64,000 nucleotides of DNA from CP2-2F sp034432555 (GCA_034432555.1 DAOUBW010000023.1:120028-184027); one strand, 5' to 3'; positions 37,078-46,726 are shown, numbered from the stretch's first letter. The notes: generated from the letters alone by a model not told the origin. A program made the numbers and translations.

Positions 37078-38006
37078 GCATATGTACTCGCGGCAATCAT
37101 GGCTGCCCACGTCGCGGCTGCAAAAAAGACGTGCAGCGAGCGCGAGATGACCAGCCAATCACGATCATCAATTAACACGATTGAAGCACCAAGCAATGCT
37201 TGGGCAAAGTAGACAGCGAAAGCACTCTGCAAGGCGCGCCGCAGCGCAGGGCTGACATCGGCACGGGCTTGCCAGAGCATCATGATCAGCAGGGCGCCCA
37301 GCGCGCCAGCGATCAGACGGTGCAGCATATGCACCATTTGCGGCGCACCCTGTGAAAACGGGAAAATCTCGCCGCTGCACAGCGGGTAGCCAATACAGGC
37401 TTTGGTGGCATTTTGCCCTGCCACTGCCGCGCCGATCATCGCCACCATAAAGCTGAGCGTGGTGGCAAGCACCAGTTGCAGCGGTGGAATGTAAAAGCGT
37501 GGCGTGCGCGGCGCAGGTTGCGGCAGCAGCACGCGCCTGCCATTCACATAGACCACGATGAAGGCAGCCAGCAAGAACATACTATTGCCTAGATGGATCA
37601 TCACACTGATCCAGTGGGCAGCGTGCGTGTAGATAACGACGGTCAGCGCACCGATGGCGCTCTGCAAAAAGAACAGCCCAACGCCAAGCATGGCGGGCGT
37701 GAAAAGCAAGGGCTGCGCTCGATAGTTACGCCATGCCATCAGGCTCACGCCAATGGCGAAGAAGCCAACGATCAGCGCAAACAGACGGTGACCGTATTCT
37801 ATGACCACTGTGATGTCTTCAAATTCAGGGATGATATGCCCGTTGCACGAGGGCCAATACGGACCGCACCCATAACCTGATTCAGTGACGCGCGTCACTG
37901 CGCCGATCACGATCATCAAGAAGGTGGTAGCCACTGCACCCAGCGCAAGGCGCAGAAATAGGCGCGCAGTTGCCGCTGGATCGTGTGGTTTGGCTGTGCC
38001 TGTCAT
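36993..38006 (-). CDS. ctaA: Heme A synthase (CtaA/COX15)
   Basis: This 337-residue membrane protein has eight helices in two similar halves. Heme-ligand histidines lie in IEYGHR, VMIHLGN, HMLHRL and SRSLHVF. Cysteine pairs lie in the first loop (CGPYWPSC) and the second half (CIGYPLC), as in type I/B. subtilis-like CtaA. It oxidises heme O to heme A for aa3-type oxidase, implying aerobic respiration. GATAGGAAC precedes the ATG at 38004-38006. It heads the ctaA-ctaB-cytochrome c operon. Confidence 0.95.
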   Translation of the reverse strand: MTGTAKPHDPAATARLFLRLALGAVATTFLMIVIGAVTRVTESGYGCGPYWPSCNGHIIPEFEDITVVIEYGHRLFALIVGFFAIGVSLMAWRNYRAQPLLFTPAMLGVGLFFLQSAIGALTVVIYTHAAHWISVMIHLGNSMFLLAAFIVVYVNGRRVLLPQPAPRTPRFYIPPLQLVLATTLSFMVAMIGAAVAGQNATKACIGYPLCSGEIFPFSQGAPQMVHMLHRLIAGALGALLIMMLWQARADVSPALRRALQSAFAVYFAQALLGASIVLIDDRDWLVISRSLHVFFAAATWAAMIAASTYAWLQRLPNDRTTLAQLPSDAVRSATTSN

Positions 38007-38103
38007 AAGCTGTTCCTATCTCAAGCCCCGCTACACGCTGTTTGTGTATTACATCACAATCCATAATGCCAAAGATAGCACACTTAGATGCGCTTGGCTA
38101 GGG

Positions 38104-38598
38104 TTAGGCTTGTGGTGGCACGGCACGGGCAGGGATGATCAAGACGGGACAGGGTGAGCGGTGCAGCACGCCCTCCGCCACGCTGCCAAGCGCCACGCGA
38201 GCAATGCCGCTGCGTCCATGGGTTGCCATCACAATAATCTGGAAGCCATCTTGTGCCACACTGACAATTGTCTCGATCACGTTGCCAGGTCGCACTTCTA
38301 CTGTCACGTCATAGCCTGCTTGCGCCAGCCAATCGCTCACTTGGCGCAGATAGCTTTCACGAGCGTGCGCGGCACGTGGATCATCGGGCTTTTGGATAGG
38401 CGGCCATGTTTGATCTTGTGTGGCGGGCGGCTGCGCGACGGCGCTCACCAACGACGCCATCTCGCTGATTGTGTCTTGCGCCATGACGGAAAGAACGTGA
38501 ATATTTGCGCCAGAATTGGCAATTTTAATGGCGTGTTCAAGGGCGATCTCGGCAAATTTCGAGCCGTCGAGCGTCACCAATACTCTATCATAACCCAT
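38104..38598 (-). CDS. Universal stress protein (UspA family)
   Basis: This 164-residue protein has the UspA fold: MGYDRVLVTLDGS at the N terminus, and THGRSGIARVALGSVAE near the C terminus, which is the nucleotide-loop region (HG-x9-GS). The ATP-binding subgroup is likely. The ATG at 38596-38598 has AAAGGA upstream. An insertion of about 20 residues in the middle (QPPATQDQTWPP) is longer than usual. It is a single gene, upstream of ctaA on the same strand with a 97-base gap. Confidence 0.92.
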   Translation of the reverse strand: MGYDRVLVTLDGSKFAEIALEHAIKIANSGANIHVLSVMAQDTISEMASLVSAVAQPPATQDQTWPPIQKPDDPRAAHARESYLRQVSDWLAQAGYDVTVEVRPGNVIETIVSVAQDGFQIIVMATHGRSGIARVALGSVAEGVLHRSPCPVLIIPARAVPPQA

Positions 38599-38758
38599 CA
38601 CATAAAATCCTTTGTGCGTGTGCAAAAGTTGGGGCTGATCATAGCGTTAATTGGGAGCGTTTGCCACCAGCGGTTCTTAGGCGGCTTGCGCGCACCGCGC
38701 ACCTGCGCCTTTTACCAGATGCCTACCCAAAAGCATAGGCGCATTGCGGCGGCAGCCC

Positions 38759-38767
38759 TGTTATACT
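38759..38767 (+). promoter_or_regulatory. Extended -10 promoter of the ABC exporter
   Basis: TGTTATACT is an extended -10 (TG-n-TATACT) about 67 bases before the ATG at 38834, in the divergent gap next to the UspA gene. Confidence 0.45.
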
Positions 38768-38833
38768 CACCAAACGATTTAGCGGCGGGCTTAGTCTAAC
38801 TCCGCCCAACTTGTTCAGCTTGAGAGGTATCTA

Positions 38834-40756
38834 ATGTTTCATGGTGGCGGTTGGTTTTCCTATCTGATGTATGACGCGCAAAACAGACCGCGTGTCAGCC
38901 GTGCGCTGATCCTGCGCGTGCTGAGCTATGCCAAGCCCTATCGCAATCAGATCGGCTTGGTGCTGGTGACAATTTTACTCAGTTCGCTGCTGAATTTGGC
39001 AACACCGCTGCTTTTTCGCCAACTGATTGACGTGGCGCTGCCCGAACGGGATGGCGCACTGCTCAACCTGCTGGCGCTGGGCATCGTGGCAGTCCCAATC
39101 CTTGGTGGCGCGCTTGCAGTCTTTCAGCGCTGGCTGACGGCAAGCATCGGTGAAAGCGTCATCTACACACTGCGGAGCGATCTCTACGCGCACCTACAAA
39201 AGATGTCGCTGCGTTTCTTCACCAACGCTAAGACAGGCGAACTGATGAGCCGCCTGAATAACGACGTGGTTGGCGCACAGAGCGCTATCAATAGCACAGT
39301 GGTCAGCATCATCACCAACCTGATCACCGTCGTGGCAACACTTGCCGTAATGCTGGCGCTGGAGTGGCGGCTGACGCTGCTTGGTTTGATCGTCGTGCCG
39401 CTCTTTGTGTTGCCAGCGCGCAGCATTGGGCGTAAACTGCGTGATATGATCAAGCGCCAGAGCGAACTCAACGCGCAGATGAACGCCATGGTCAACGAGA
39501 CGCTCAATATCAGCGGCGCGCTGCTGGTCAAACTCTTTGGGCGTGGTGGCGAGGAATCGGCTCGCTTTGATGATCGTGCCGCCAACGTGCGCGATATTGG
39601 TGTGCAGCGCGCCGTAACGGGCAGCGCAATGTTCGTCAGCTTGGGCTTGATCAGCGCGGTTGGTGTGGCGCTTGCCTATTGGCTTGGCGGACATTTGGCA
39701 CTGGAAGGCGTTTTTAGCGCCGGCTTGATCGTCGCCTTTGGCTTGTACCTGACGCAGATTTACGCGCCGCTGCAAGCACTTGCCAATGCACCGGTCGAGT
39801 TTGCGTCCTCAATGGTCAGCTTTGAGCGCGTCTTTGAAATTATTGATCAGCCGATTGAGATTGCCGAGCAGCCGAACGCGCTCGCCCTTTCGCCTGCTGA
39901 AATTCGCGGCGAAGTGACCTTTGAAAATGTCTCGTTCAGCTATGCTGAGGGCGAGGCGCTGCTCAGCAGCGTCGATCGCGGCGGTGTGGAGAGCGTGCGC
40001 GCTGTGTTCAGCGGTGAGCAAGCGGCGGCAAATGGCGCACCACATACGCAAGCACGCACCGTTGCGCTGGAGGAAGTGAGCTTTACCATTCCTGCGGGCA
40101 AGCTGGCAGCACTGGTCGGACCCAGCGGCGCCGGCAAGACGACGATTACCTACCTGCTGCCGCGCCTGTATGATCCGACGGCGGGGCGCATTCTGCTAGA
40201 TGGTCACGACTTGCGCGACCTGACGCTTGGCACGCTCTCGGCAGCGGTGGGCATGGTGACGCAAGAGACCTACCTCTTTCACGATACGATCAAGACCAAC
40301 TTGCTCTATGCCAAGCCTGAGGCAACCGACGCCGAGATCGAGGCAGCCGCACGTGCCGCCAACATCCACGATTTCATCAGTCAACTGCCCAACGGCTATC
40401 AGACATTGGTCGGTGAGCGCGGCTATCGCCTAAGTGGTGGCGAAAAGCAACGAATCGCCATTGCAAGGGTTATCTTAAAAAATCCACGCATCCTTGTGCT
40501 TGATGAAGCAACCTCACATCTGGACTCGCAGTCAGAGGCGCTTATTCAGGCAGCACTAGAGCGTGTGATGCAGGGGCGCACCAGCCTTGTGATCGCACAT
40601 CGGCTCAGCACCATTCTTGCCGCCGACCTGATCCTTGTGCTGGATCGCGGGCGCATTGTTGAACGCGGCACACACAGCGACCTTTTGGCGCAGGGTGGCT
40701 TGTACGCGGCGCTCTACGAGACGCAGTTCAAGCGCAGCGCTGAACTACAGGCTTAA
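38834..40756 (+). CDS. ABC exporter, fused permease-ATPase (MsbA/MDR type)
   Basis: This 640-residue half-transporter has six membrane helices (about 35-325) and a nucleotide-binding domain. It shows Walker A GPSGAGKTT, Q loop MVTQETYLF, signature LSGGEKQRIAIARV, Walker B ILVLDEATSHLD and H loop VIAHRLST. It should act as a dimer to export lipids or drugs. An insertion of about 35 residues (ALLSSVDRGG...PHTQARTVA) separates the first two strands of the ATPase domain, just after SFSYAEGE. A GAGAGG-like element precedes the ATG. Confidence 0.93.
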   Translation: MFHGGGWFSYLMYDAQNRPRVSRALILRVLSYAKPYRNQIGLVLVTILLSSLLNLATPLLFRQLIDVALPERDGALLNLLALGIVAVPILGGALAVFQRWLTASIGESVIYTLRSDLYAHLQKMSLRFFTNAKTGELMSRLNNDVVGAQSAINSTVVSIITNLITVVATLAVMLALEWRLTLLGLIVVPLFVLPARSIGRKLRDMIKRQSELNAQMNAMVNETLNISGALLVKLFGRGGEESARFDDRAANVRDIGVQRAVTGSAMFVSLGLISAVGVALAYWLGGHLALEGVFSAGLIVAFGLYLTQIYAPLQALANAPVEFASSMVSFERVFEIIDQPIEIAEQPNALALSPAEIRGEVTFENVSFSYAEGEALLSSVDRGGVESVRAVFSGEQAAANGAPHTQARTVALEEVSFTIPAGKLAALVGPSGAGKTTITYLLPRLYDPTAGRILLDGHDLRDLTLGTLSAAVGMVTQETYLFHDTIKTNLLYAKPEATDAEIEAAARAANIHDFISQLPNGYQTLVGERGYRLSGGEKQRIAIARVILKNPRILVLDEATSHLDSQSEALIQAALERVMQGRTSLVIAHRLSTILAADLILVLDRGRIVERGTHSDLLAQGGLYAALYETQFKRSAELQA

Positions 40757-40798
40757 ACATTAAGTTAAAGTGTGTGCTTCGCCCTTCCCTGTGAAAAA

Positions 40799-40807
40799 TG
40801 CTACAAT
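40799..40807 (+). promoter_or_regulatory. Extended -10 promoter of the desaturase-like gene
   Basis: TGCTACAAT is an extended -10 about 80 bases before the ATG at 40889. Confidence 0.6.
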
Positions 40808-40888
40808 CTAGGAAGCGCAGAGTCGTTTGGCGGCGTGCGCGCCTAAGCATGTAAGTTCCGTCTGATAGAAGTAGAGGCACACACGAGC

Positions 40889-41791
40889 ATGTCGCTTGCA
40901 CATTTGATCCCATCCTTAGAGCCAAAGTTGCGCGGTCTGTACGACGCGCACCATGAGCGCGCCAAGCGCATTGACTGGGCGTACAGCGAATACTTGCCAC
41001 TGGATGAACTGAAGGCAAATCCAGAGAGCATCCCGCAGCTTTCGCCCTTAGTCTATACCGCTGTGGAAACGGCGCTGCTCACTGAGGTGAACCTGCCGTG
41101 GTTCACCACACACCTGCACGCCGCCTTTCGCGGCTCGCTAAGCGTGATGACGGAATTTCTGCACACATGGACTTCCGAAGAAGATCAGCACGCCTTGCTA
41201 TTGGAAACCTACCTGCTGCTCGGCGGCAACGGCGATGCCAAACTGCGCGCTGCCATGCGTAAGAGCGTCATTCGACAAGGGTGGGCAAGCACCATCGATT
41301 CGCACTTTGGCGCCATTGCCTACACCGCCATCCAGGAGCTAGCAACGCAGACTTTCTATTTGCGTGTAGCCGATATTGCCGAGGCCGAAGACCCACGCCT
41401 TTCGCGTGCGCTGCGCCGCCTGGCAAAAGACGAGACGCTGCATATGGCGTTCTACCGCGATGCCGTTAAATATCATCTTGAGGTTGAGCCGAACTATGTC
41501 TACCCACTGGCGGAGGTCATCATGAAATTTGAGATGCCCGGCAGCGGAATGCCCAACTATCAAGAGCGCTCCGAGATGTTGGCAGCAAAGGCGAACTACG
41601 GTCCTGCTGAATACTATACACAGGTGATTGATACGCTGTGGCGCTACTGGGGCATTGATCAGCTTGAGCCAACGCTTGCCCGTGCGCGTGAATCACAATT
41701 GAAGCTCATCAAACACCATCAGAAGCTGGGACGCATCGCCGCACGCCTAATTGAGCGCCGCAAGAAGCAGCAGGAAGGCGCAGCAGACTAA
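40889..41791 (+). CDS. Acyl-ACP desaturase-like soluble diiron protein (fatty acid desaturase type 2)
   Basis: This 300-residue helical protein has the two E-x-x-H iron motifs of soluble stearoyl-ACP desaturases: EEDQH after TEFLHTWTS, and DETLH before MAFYRDAV. Further Glu ligands are likely in VETALLTEVNLPWF and in IQELATQTFY. Family members introduce a cis double bond into acyl-ACP using O2 and ferredoxin. Presence in an aerobe fits control of membrane fluidity. Its own promoter and a strong terminator mark it as a single-gene unit. No ferredoxin gene adjoins. Confidence 0.9.
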   Translation: MSLAHLIPSLEPKLRGLYDAHHERAKRIDWAYSEYLPLDELKANPESIPQLSPLVYTAVETALLTEVNLPWFTTHLHAAFRGSLSVMTEFLHTWTSEEDQHALLLETYLLLGGNGDAKLRAAMRKSVIRQGWASTIDSHFGAIAYTAIQELATQTFYLRVADIAEAEDPRLSRALRRLAKDETLHMAFYRDAVKYHLEVEPNYVYPLAEVIMKFEMPGSGMPNYQERSEMLAAKANYGPAEYYTQVIDTLWRYWGIDQLEPTLARARESQLKLIKHHQKLGRIAARLIERRKKQQEGAAD

Positions 41792-41811
41792 CCTTATCAG
41801 CCTCTTTATCG

Positions 41812-41840
41812 AAACGGGCGGAAATTTCTCCGCCCGTTTT
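41812..41840 (+). terminator. Strong terminator after the desaturase-like gene
   Basis: AAACGGGCGGA (41812-41822) and TCCGCCCGTTT (41829-41839) form a perfect 11-bp stem with a 6-base loop and end in TTTT, 20 bases after the stop. Confidence 0.88.
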
Positions 41841-41950
41841 GATTCAGCCGTCAGAACGCCTTAACCTAGTAAACGGATTAGATAATCTGCTGCGGGTGGG
41901 CAGCCTCTCCTGTTGGATAGATTACTACCACGCCTCTTTTTTGCGAAATG

Positions 41951-41977
41951 TTGCAAAAGGTAAAGTTTTCGTATAAT
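41951..41977 (+). promoter_or_regulatory. Promoter of the HNH/zinc-ribbon gene
   Basis: TATAAT at 41972-41977 is perfect; TTGCAA at 41951-41956 is only 15 bases away. The region from 41930 is distinctly AT-rich. The leader to the ATG is about 25 bases. Confidence 0.55.
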
Positions 41978-42007
41978 CTGAGTATGTAACTAACGTATCT
42001 CAAACAT

Positions 42008-42805
42008 ATGGTGGCGCTTATGGCTCGGCAGGTACGCACATTCTGGGGATTCCCGCTGCTGCAAACCATTGCAGAGCTTGGGGATCGTTTGTTTGGAAAG
42101 GTAGCAGTGCCGCCACCTGCTACTGTCCTGACTCCGCCGCGCCTAGGAAACGCCTACCTTGCCCGCAAGCGCAGCCTGCCGATTGCCTTTAGCAGCCGCG
42201 ATTGGGATGCCGCCCTTGACTATTGGGGACATCAATGCGCGGTGTGCAGCCGACCACGCGGCTTATGGCACACGCTGGCACAAGATCACTGGATTCCTTT
42301 GAGCAACCCTGACTGCCCCGGCACACTGCCAAACAACATCCTGCCGCTGTGCCATGGGGAAGGGGGCTGCAATAACAGCAAAGGCAGCAAAGACCCGATC
42401 CGCTGGCTGGAAGAACGGCTTGGTAAGCGTCGTGCCGCCCAAAAACGCGCAGAGATTGAGGCTTACTTTGCGTGGGTAGAGGCACAGCGCTACGGCTGCT
42501 ATGTATGCGGCGCAGGTGTTGAACCACGCGGTGATGAGGGCTGGCAGTGCGAAACGTGCTGCACACATATCAGCCACAGCCATGCCGCGCACCTGCTGCA
42601 CTGCCCAACTTGCGATTGCTGGCTGCGCGAGATGCGGCGCGGTTTCTACTGCCCGCGCTGCGACCGTGCTTGGCAGCGCAACGAAATGCCCGATATCGAG
42701 TGGTGCCCATGTGGCAAAGGCGTGCTGGACTGGGTCTATGAAAATGGCGAGGGCTGGTGGCGCTGCCGCAAATGCGCCCAAGAATGGGAAGCAGACAGCG
42801 CCTGA
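42008..42805 (+). CDS. HNH endonuclease-like protein with multiple zinc ribbons
   Basis: This 265-residue protein combines an HNH core and a cysteine-rich tail. The core has the zinc Cys pair C77/C80 (CAVC), the catalytic region DHWIPLS (D93, H94), NNILPLC, and the second zinc pair C115/C121 followed by NNSKGSKDP. After a helical linker (about 133-160) come at least six short Cys clusters: C164/C167, C181/C184, C199/C202, C215/C218, C233/C235 and C253/C256, typical of stacked zinc ribbons. The HNH motif suggests a DNA- or RNA-cutting enzyme; the ribbons could recognise nucleic acid. No phage or restriction genes surround it. The start could also be the ATG at 42020. Confidence 0.75.
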   Translation: MVALMARQVRTFWGFPLLQTIAELGDRLFGKVAVPPPATVLTPPRLGNAYLARKRSLPIAFSSRDWDAALDYWGHQCAVCSRPRGLWHTLAQDHWIPLSNPDCPGTLPNNILPLCHGEGGCNNSKGSKDPIRWLEERLGKRRAAQKRAEIEAYFAWVEAQRYGCYVCGAGVEPRGDEGWQCETCCTHISHSHAAHLLHCPTCDCWLREMRRGFYCPRCDRAWQRNEMPDIEWCPCGKGVLDWVYENGEGWWRCRKCAQEWEADSA

Positions 42806-42821
42806 GCAGTTGGTTGTTGCT

Positions 42822-44444
42822 TCACTCAGCGCTCAGCGGATGGATGCCATTGGTGTAGCGCCATACGCCGCCCGTCAGCGTGCCGACCACGCCCGTTTTG
42901 AGCAGGTCATGTGGATCGCTCTCGAAAATATCCCGATCCAACGCCACCAGATCGGCAAAATAGCCTACTGCCAACATCCCTAGACGTGATTCCATACCCC
43001 CAGCATAGGCAGCCCCTTGCGTATAGCCGCGCACTGCCTCCTCCACCGTTAGGCGCGCCTCAGGGTACCAACCCTCAGGGCTAGGTGTGCCGTCGGCACG
43101 GCAGCGCGTCACTGCGGCATGAATGCCCTTTAATGGCTCAAAGGGTTCAACCGGCGAATCTGAGCCGAAGGCAACCCTTGCGCCCTGATCAAGCTGCAAA
43201 CGCGGATTGTAGGCATAGCGCGAGCGTTTGCCCCAATACTTATCTGCCATCAGATAATCGGCGGTAGCATGAATTGGCTGCATTGAGGCAATGATATCTA
43301 AGCGGGCAAGGCGCGTCAGATCATCAGGATGGATAATCTGCACATGCTCAATCCGATGGCGGCGATCTGAAGGCTGCAAGCCACGCACACGCTCATCAGC
43401 GCGCACTTCTTCATAAACATTCAGCACATCATGCACCGCCCGATCCCCAATGGCATGAATGGTAGACGGGAAGCCTGCGCGGCTGGCGGTCATGACCAAC
43501 GCCAGCATCACGTTTTTCTCGGTGACGACCACACCGCAATTGTCTGGCTCACCGTCATACGGCTCGAACATAAGGGCAGTGCGTGCGCCAAGTGCGCCAT
43601 CTGCAAAGATTTTCAAACCGCCCAAGCGCAGCCAATGATTACCATAACCCCAGCGCAGCCCTAGCCGAATTGCCTCATCAATGAACGGATCGTTGATGTT
43701 CTTGACCACACGCAAACCCAATTCGCCGCGCTCATGCAGCAGTTGGAACGCCTCAAAGGCACGTGGCTGATCATAATCGTGAATACCTGTCAGCCCGCAG
43801 CGCCACGCCAAGCGCTGTGCCTCACGCATCATGGCAGCCACTTCTGCCGCGCTTGGCACGGGCAAGTGTTGGCGGGCTAAGGTCATGGCGCCTTCCAGCA
43901 GCACGCCCGTTGGCTCACCGGACTCATCCCGCACAATGACGCCATCCGCAGGGTCGGGTGTGGTGGCGGTGATGCCTGCTTCGTGCAGTGCGGCGCTGTT
44001 CACCCAAGCAGCGTGTTCGCTGCGCGCCCGCAAAAATACAGGGTTATTCGGCGTGACGGAATCCAGATCGGCAGCTGTTGGGAAAGCACCGCCTTCCCAC
44101 TGCGCTTGTGACCAGCCGCGCCCGATCAGCCATGCGCCACGTTGAGCAGCTTGTGCAGCGGCTGCCACACGCGCCACTGCCGCCGCCTTGCTAGGCAGAT
44201 CGAATAAATCTATTTCGCGCAAAGCACGCGCCGTTAGCTCCCAGTGGATGTGTGCGTCTGTCAAGCCAGGGATGACTGTTGCACCCGCCAGATCGTCAAG
44301 GTGTGTGCTGCGGGTGGCAAGGGCGCGCAGCGAGTCATCGCCCACCGCCACAATCTGATCGCCGCGAATGGCAAGGGCACTGGCACGCGGCTGTGCAGAA
44401 TCCAGCGTGTAGATATTTGCATTTAAGATCAGCCGATCAATCAT
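42822..44444 (-). CDS. Amidohydrolase family 3 protein (YtcJ-like)
   Basis: This 540-residue metal hydrolase has the family 3 signatures: TVIPGLTDAHIHW (H-x-H ligands), the WLIGRGWSQAQW block, STIHAIGDRAVHDVLN, RRHRIEHVQIIH, and the Asp in VAFGSDSPVEP. YtcJ-type enzymes are secreted or cytoplasmic hydrolases of N-substituted compounds; the substrate is not predictable. No signal peptide is present. It is 13 bases downstream of the GH57 gene on the same strand, so cotranscription is likely although no functional link is clear. Confidence 0.9.
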   Translation of the reverse strand: MIDRLILNANIYTLDSAQPRASALAIRGDQIVAVGDDSLRALATRSTHLDDLAGATVIPGLTDAHIHWELTARALREIDLFDLPSKAAAVARVAAAAQAAQRGAWLIGRGWSQAQWEGGAFPTAADLDSVTPNNPVFLRARSEHAAWVNSAALHEAGITATTPDPADGVIVRDESGEPTGVLLEGAMTLARQHLPVPSAAEVAAMMREAQRLAWRCGLTGIHDYDQPRAFEAFQLLHERGELGLRVVKNINDPFIDEAIRLGLRWGYGNHWLRLGGLKIFADGALGARTALMFEPYDGEPDNCGVVVTEKNVMLALVMTASRAGFPSTIHAIGDRAVHDVLNVYEEVRADERVRGLQPSDRRHRIEHVQIIHPDDLTRLARLDIIASMQPIHATADYLMADKYWGKRSRYAYNPRLQLDQGARVAFGSDSPVEPFEPLKGIHAAVTRCRADGTPSPEGWYPEARLTVEEAVRGYTQGAAYAGGMESRLGMLAVGYFADLVALDRDIFESDPHDLLKTGVVGTLTGGVWRYTNGIHPLSAE

Positions 44445-44457
44445 GATTCACTTTCTT

Positions 44458-46668
44458 TCATAGGCGTGTGGCAGTTTGGCTGATGCTCTGAGTCAGGGTC
44501 ACTTCCCAACGCTCGTTCGGCTCCAACCGCACATGCCACAGATGCAAAAAAACAGTCCCCTGATAGCCGCGCTCAAAGCCATCACTGGAAAGGGTGACCG
44601 TCTCTAGCGGGAACTGCCACACGAAGGCAGGTTTGCTGAGCGCCGTAGCAAGCGTCAGGTTGTGTAATGTAGTATCAGCGCTATAGTGCTGCACACCTTC
44701 CAATTCGCGCAGGGCGCCAAGCGGCAGACGGTCACTCTCACCGTTCAGGCGCAGCGCGCTGTAAGAAATATCCTGTCCACCATCAAAGCCAACCACCATC
44801 TCGATGCCAAAGCGCAGTTCAAGCGGCTGCTTGCCGTGATGCGAAAGCGTGTAATCCACTTGGAAGGCGCTTTCGCTGTGGAAGAACTGAAACGCCTTAC
44901 GCAAGTTGATCGGATGCTGTGTTTCGCCCAACCAAACACTGCCGGCACGTTGCAAAGTGATATAAGCGCGTATGCCATCGCAGGTTGCCTCGATAATCTC
45001 GTAGGGCTGATTGACAAAATTGCCCTGTTCGGCGTACTGAGCGCGGTAGAATTCGTCAAGCGTGGTTGAGTTGCTCAGGAAGTGATCGAGGAATGAACAG
45101 CGCCGATGCCAATCGTAGATTAGACGGTGTTCTAGTCCGCCTTCTTTGGCGCGCACCGAACGGCTGTACGGCGGTTCGCTTTCCAGCGGCATAGGTGACG
45201 TGGGCAGGATAATTGAGCCATCAGCGGCAGCTTGGCGCAGACGGGCGTGATAGCTCTCTTTGCGGCGTGTTATGACGTTATAAAGATTATAGGCAGACGG
45301 ACGGAAATCGAGTTCGACCATGCCGCCGCCGTAGACGGGCGACCAAATCGCGCTGAGTGGTGAGCCAAGCAGCGCAATATCACTATGCCCATCCTGATCA
45401 AGATCGAACGTTTGCAGGCGCAGCTCGGATTCCTCGCTCTCGGCGGCATCTTCGGCTGCAATTAGGTTGGCGTAGTTTGCCACCCGCAAATTGAACAGAT
45501 ACACACCGCCTGAAAGTCCGTGCCAATATGGATCGTTGCCCTGCGCTGCCCACAGCAATTCTAAGGCGCGATCTCGTTTGCGCCCACGCCGCATGGCGTG
45601 AACTTTGCGGCTGACCATCAACGTGCGCTTGTGCAGGTGGTTGATCTCAGCATATTTGACGAGGAAGTTCCGCCACAAGCCGCCGCGCAAAAAGTTGAGC
45701 TGATCGGTGCGCCGTTCGCGCTCTAAACGTTGGCGCAGTTCGCCCAAGCGCTGTGCTTCATCGGTCAGCAGGCTCCAAACACCCATCTCCATATAGCTGG
45801 CAGAGGGCAAATAGGCGCGTCCCAACGGCGGGAAACGCGCCATATAGTGGCTGGGCGTGGTTGTCTTTAGCCATTCGGCGTTCATCTCTAGGGCGGTGAA
45901 TAAATCTTCCATGTAGCGCCCTTCGCCCCAGCAATACTCGTAGGCGCCGGCATAAGTGCCGAACTTCTCGCCGTTATCTGCCATCAACATCAGGCGTGGC
46001 GGCTGCCCACTCTGCGGCTGAATTGCCTGCTCACGCAGCCATTCCAACACACTTTCAACCGGCTGACCGGGAATGGCATACCGCAAATGCTTAAGGGCGG
46101 GAAAAACGGCAAGTGGGAAGCCTTGTTCTTCGGTGATGTAGTAGCCGAACATATCTTGTGGCTTATCAAAGCCAACCGCTTCAAAATGCGCGTCGTCCAA
46201 GATCACATAGCGCAGGTTTGCCTGAGCAATCGGCTTGGCAAGGTGCGGCTCCCAAATGCGTTCGGTCAGCCACATGCCGCTTGGCGTCGTGCCGAAAAGT
46301 GACTCCAGTTCGTCGGTCAGCTTCTCAATCTGCCCGATCTTGTCCTCATCAGGAATGGCGGCAAGCACAGGCTCATAGTAGCCGCCGGAGAGCATCTCGA
46401 CCTGCCCAGCGGCGATCAAAGCCCGCAAGCGTTCCAGCATTTCGCGTTGGTTGTGTTTCAACCATTCTAGCAACGCGCCGCTGTAGTGAAGCGCCACACG
46501 CACTTTGGGATGATGCTCTAAGGTTTCGATTAGAGGGAGGTAGCTGACATGCGCGCTGTGTTCGGTCACATAGCTAAATTGCCCTACCGGCTGGTGGTTG
46601 TGAAAGACCAAAGAGAGGTAGATTGGCTCGGTCATGGCAACTGCCCTCGCTGTGCTGCTTTCACTCAT
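44458..46668 (-). CDS. Glycoside hydrolase family 57 enzyme (4-alpha-glucanotransferase or alpha-amylase type)
   Basis: This 736-residue protein has the GH57 catalytic barrel and the C-terminal DUF1925/DUF1926-type beta domains that mark the 4-alpha-glucanotransferase/amylase subgroup. Conserved regions are FHNHQPVGQ, GGYYEPVLAAIP, WLTERIWEPHLAKP (nucleophile Glu), and MADNGEKFG (region holding the acid Asp). It should rearrange or cleave alpha-1,4-glucans in the cytoplasm, alongside MalQ encoded at 29.3 kb. GGGAG lies six bases before the chosen ATG; a second ATG at 46635 is also possible. It follows the Hsp70-like gene by 58 bases on the same strand. Confidence 0.92.
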   Translation of the reverse strand: MSESSTARAVAMTEPIYLSLVFHNHQPVGQFSYVTEHSAHVSYLPLIETLEHHPKVRVALHYSGALLEWLKHNQREMLERLRALIAAGQVEMLSGGYYEPVLAAIPDEDKIGQIEKLTDELESLFGTTPSGMWLTERIWEPHLAKPIAQANLRYVILDDAHFEAVGFDKPQDMFGYYITEEQGFPLAVFPALKHLRYAIPGQPVESVLEWLREQAIQPQSGQPPRLMLMADNGEKFGTYAGAYEYCWGEGRYMEDLFTALEMNAEWLKTTTPSHYMARFPPLGRAYLPSASYMEMGVWSLLTDEAQRLGELRQRLERERRTDQLNFLRGGLWRNFLVKYAEINHLHKRTLMVSRKVHAMRRGRKRDRALELLWAAQGNDPYWHGLSGGVYLFNLRVANYANLIAAEDAAESEESELRLQTFDLDQDGHSDIALLGSPLSAIWSPVYGGGMVELDFRPSAYNLYNVITRRKESYHARLRQAAADGSIILPTSPMPLESEPPYSRSVRAKEGGLEHRLIYDWHRRCSFLDHFLSNSTTLDEFYRAQYAEQGNFVNQPYEIIEATCDGIRAYITLQRAGSVWLGETQHPINLRKAFQFFHSESAFQVDYTLSHHGKQPLELRFGIEMVVGFDGGQDISYSALRLNGESDRLPLGALRELEGVQHYSADTTLHNLTLATALSKPAFVWQFPLETVTLSSDGFERGYQGTVFLHLWHVRLEPNERWEVTLTQSISQTATRL

Positions 46669-46726
46669 TATACTCCCAAAGCCGCACAGCAGACTAATGG
46701 CGGCTGTGGTCGGAATGCTTCACACC

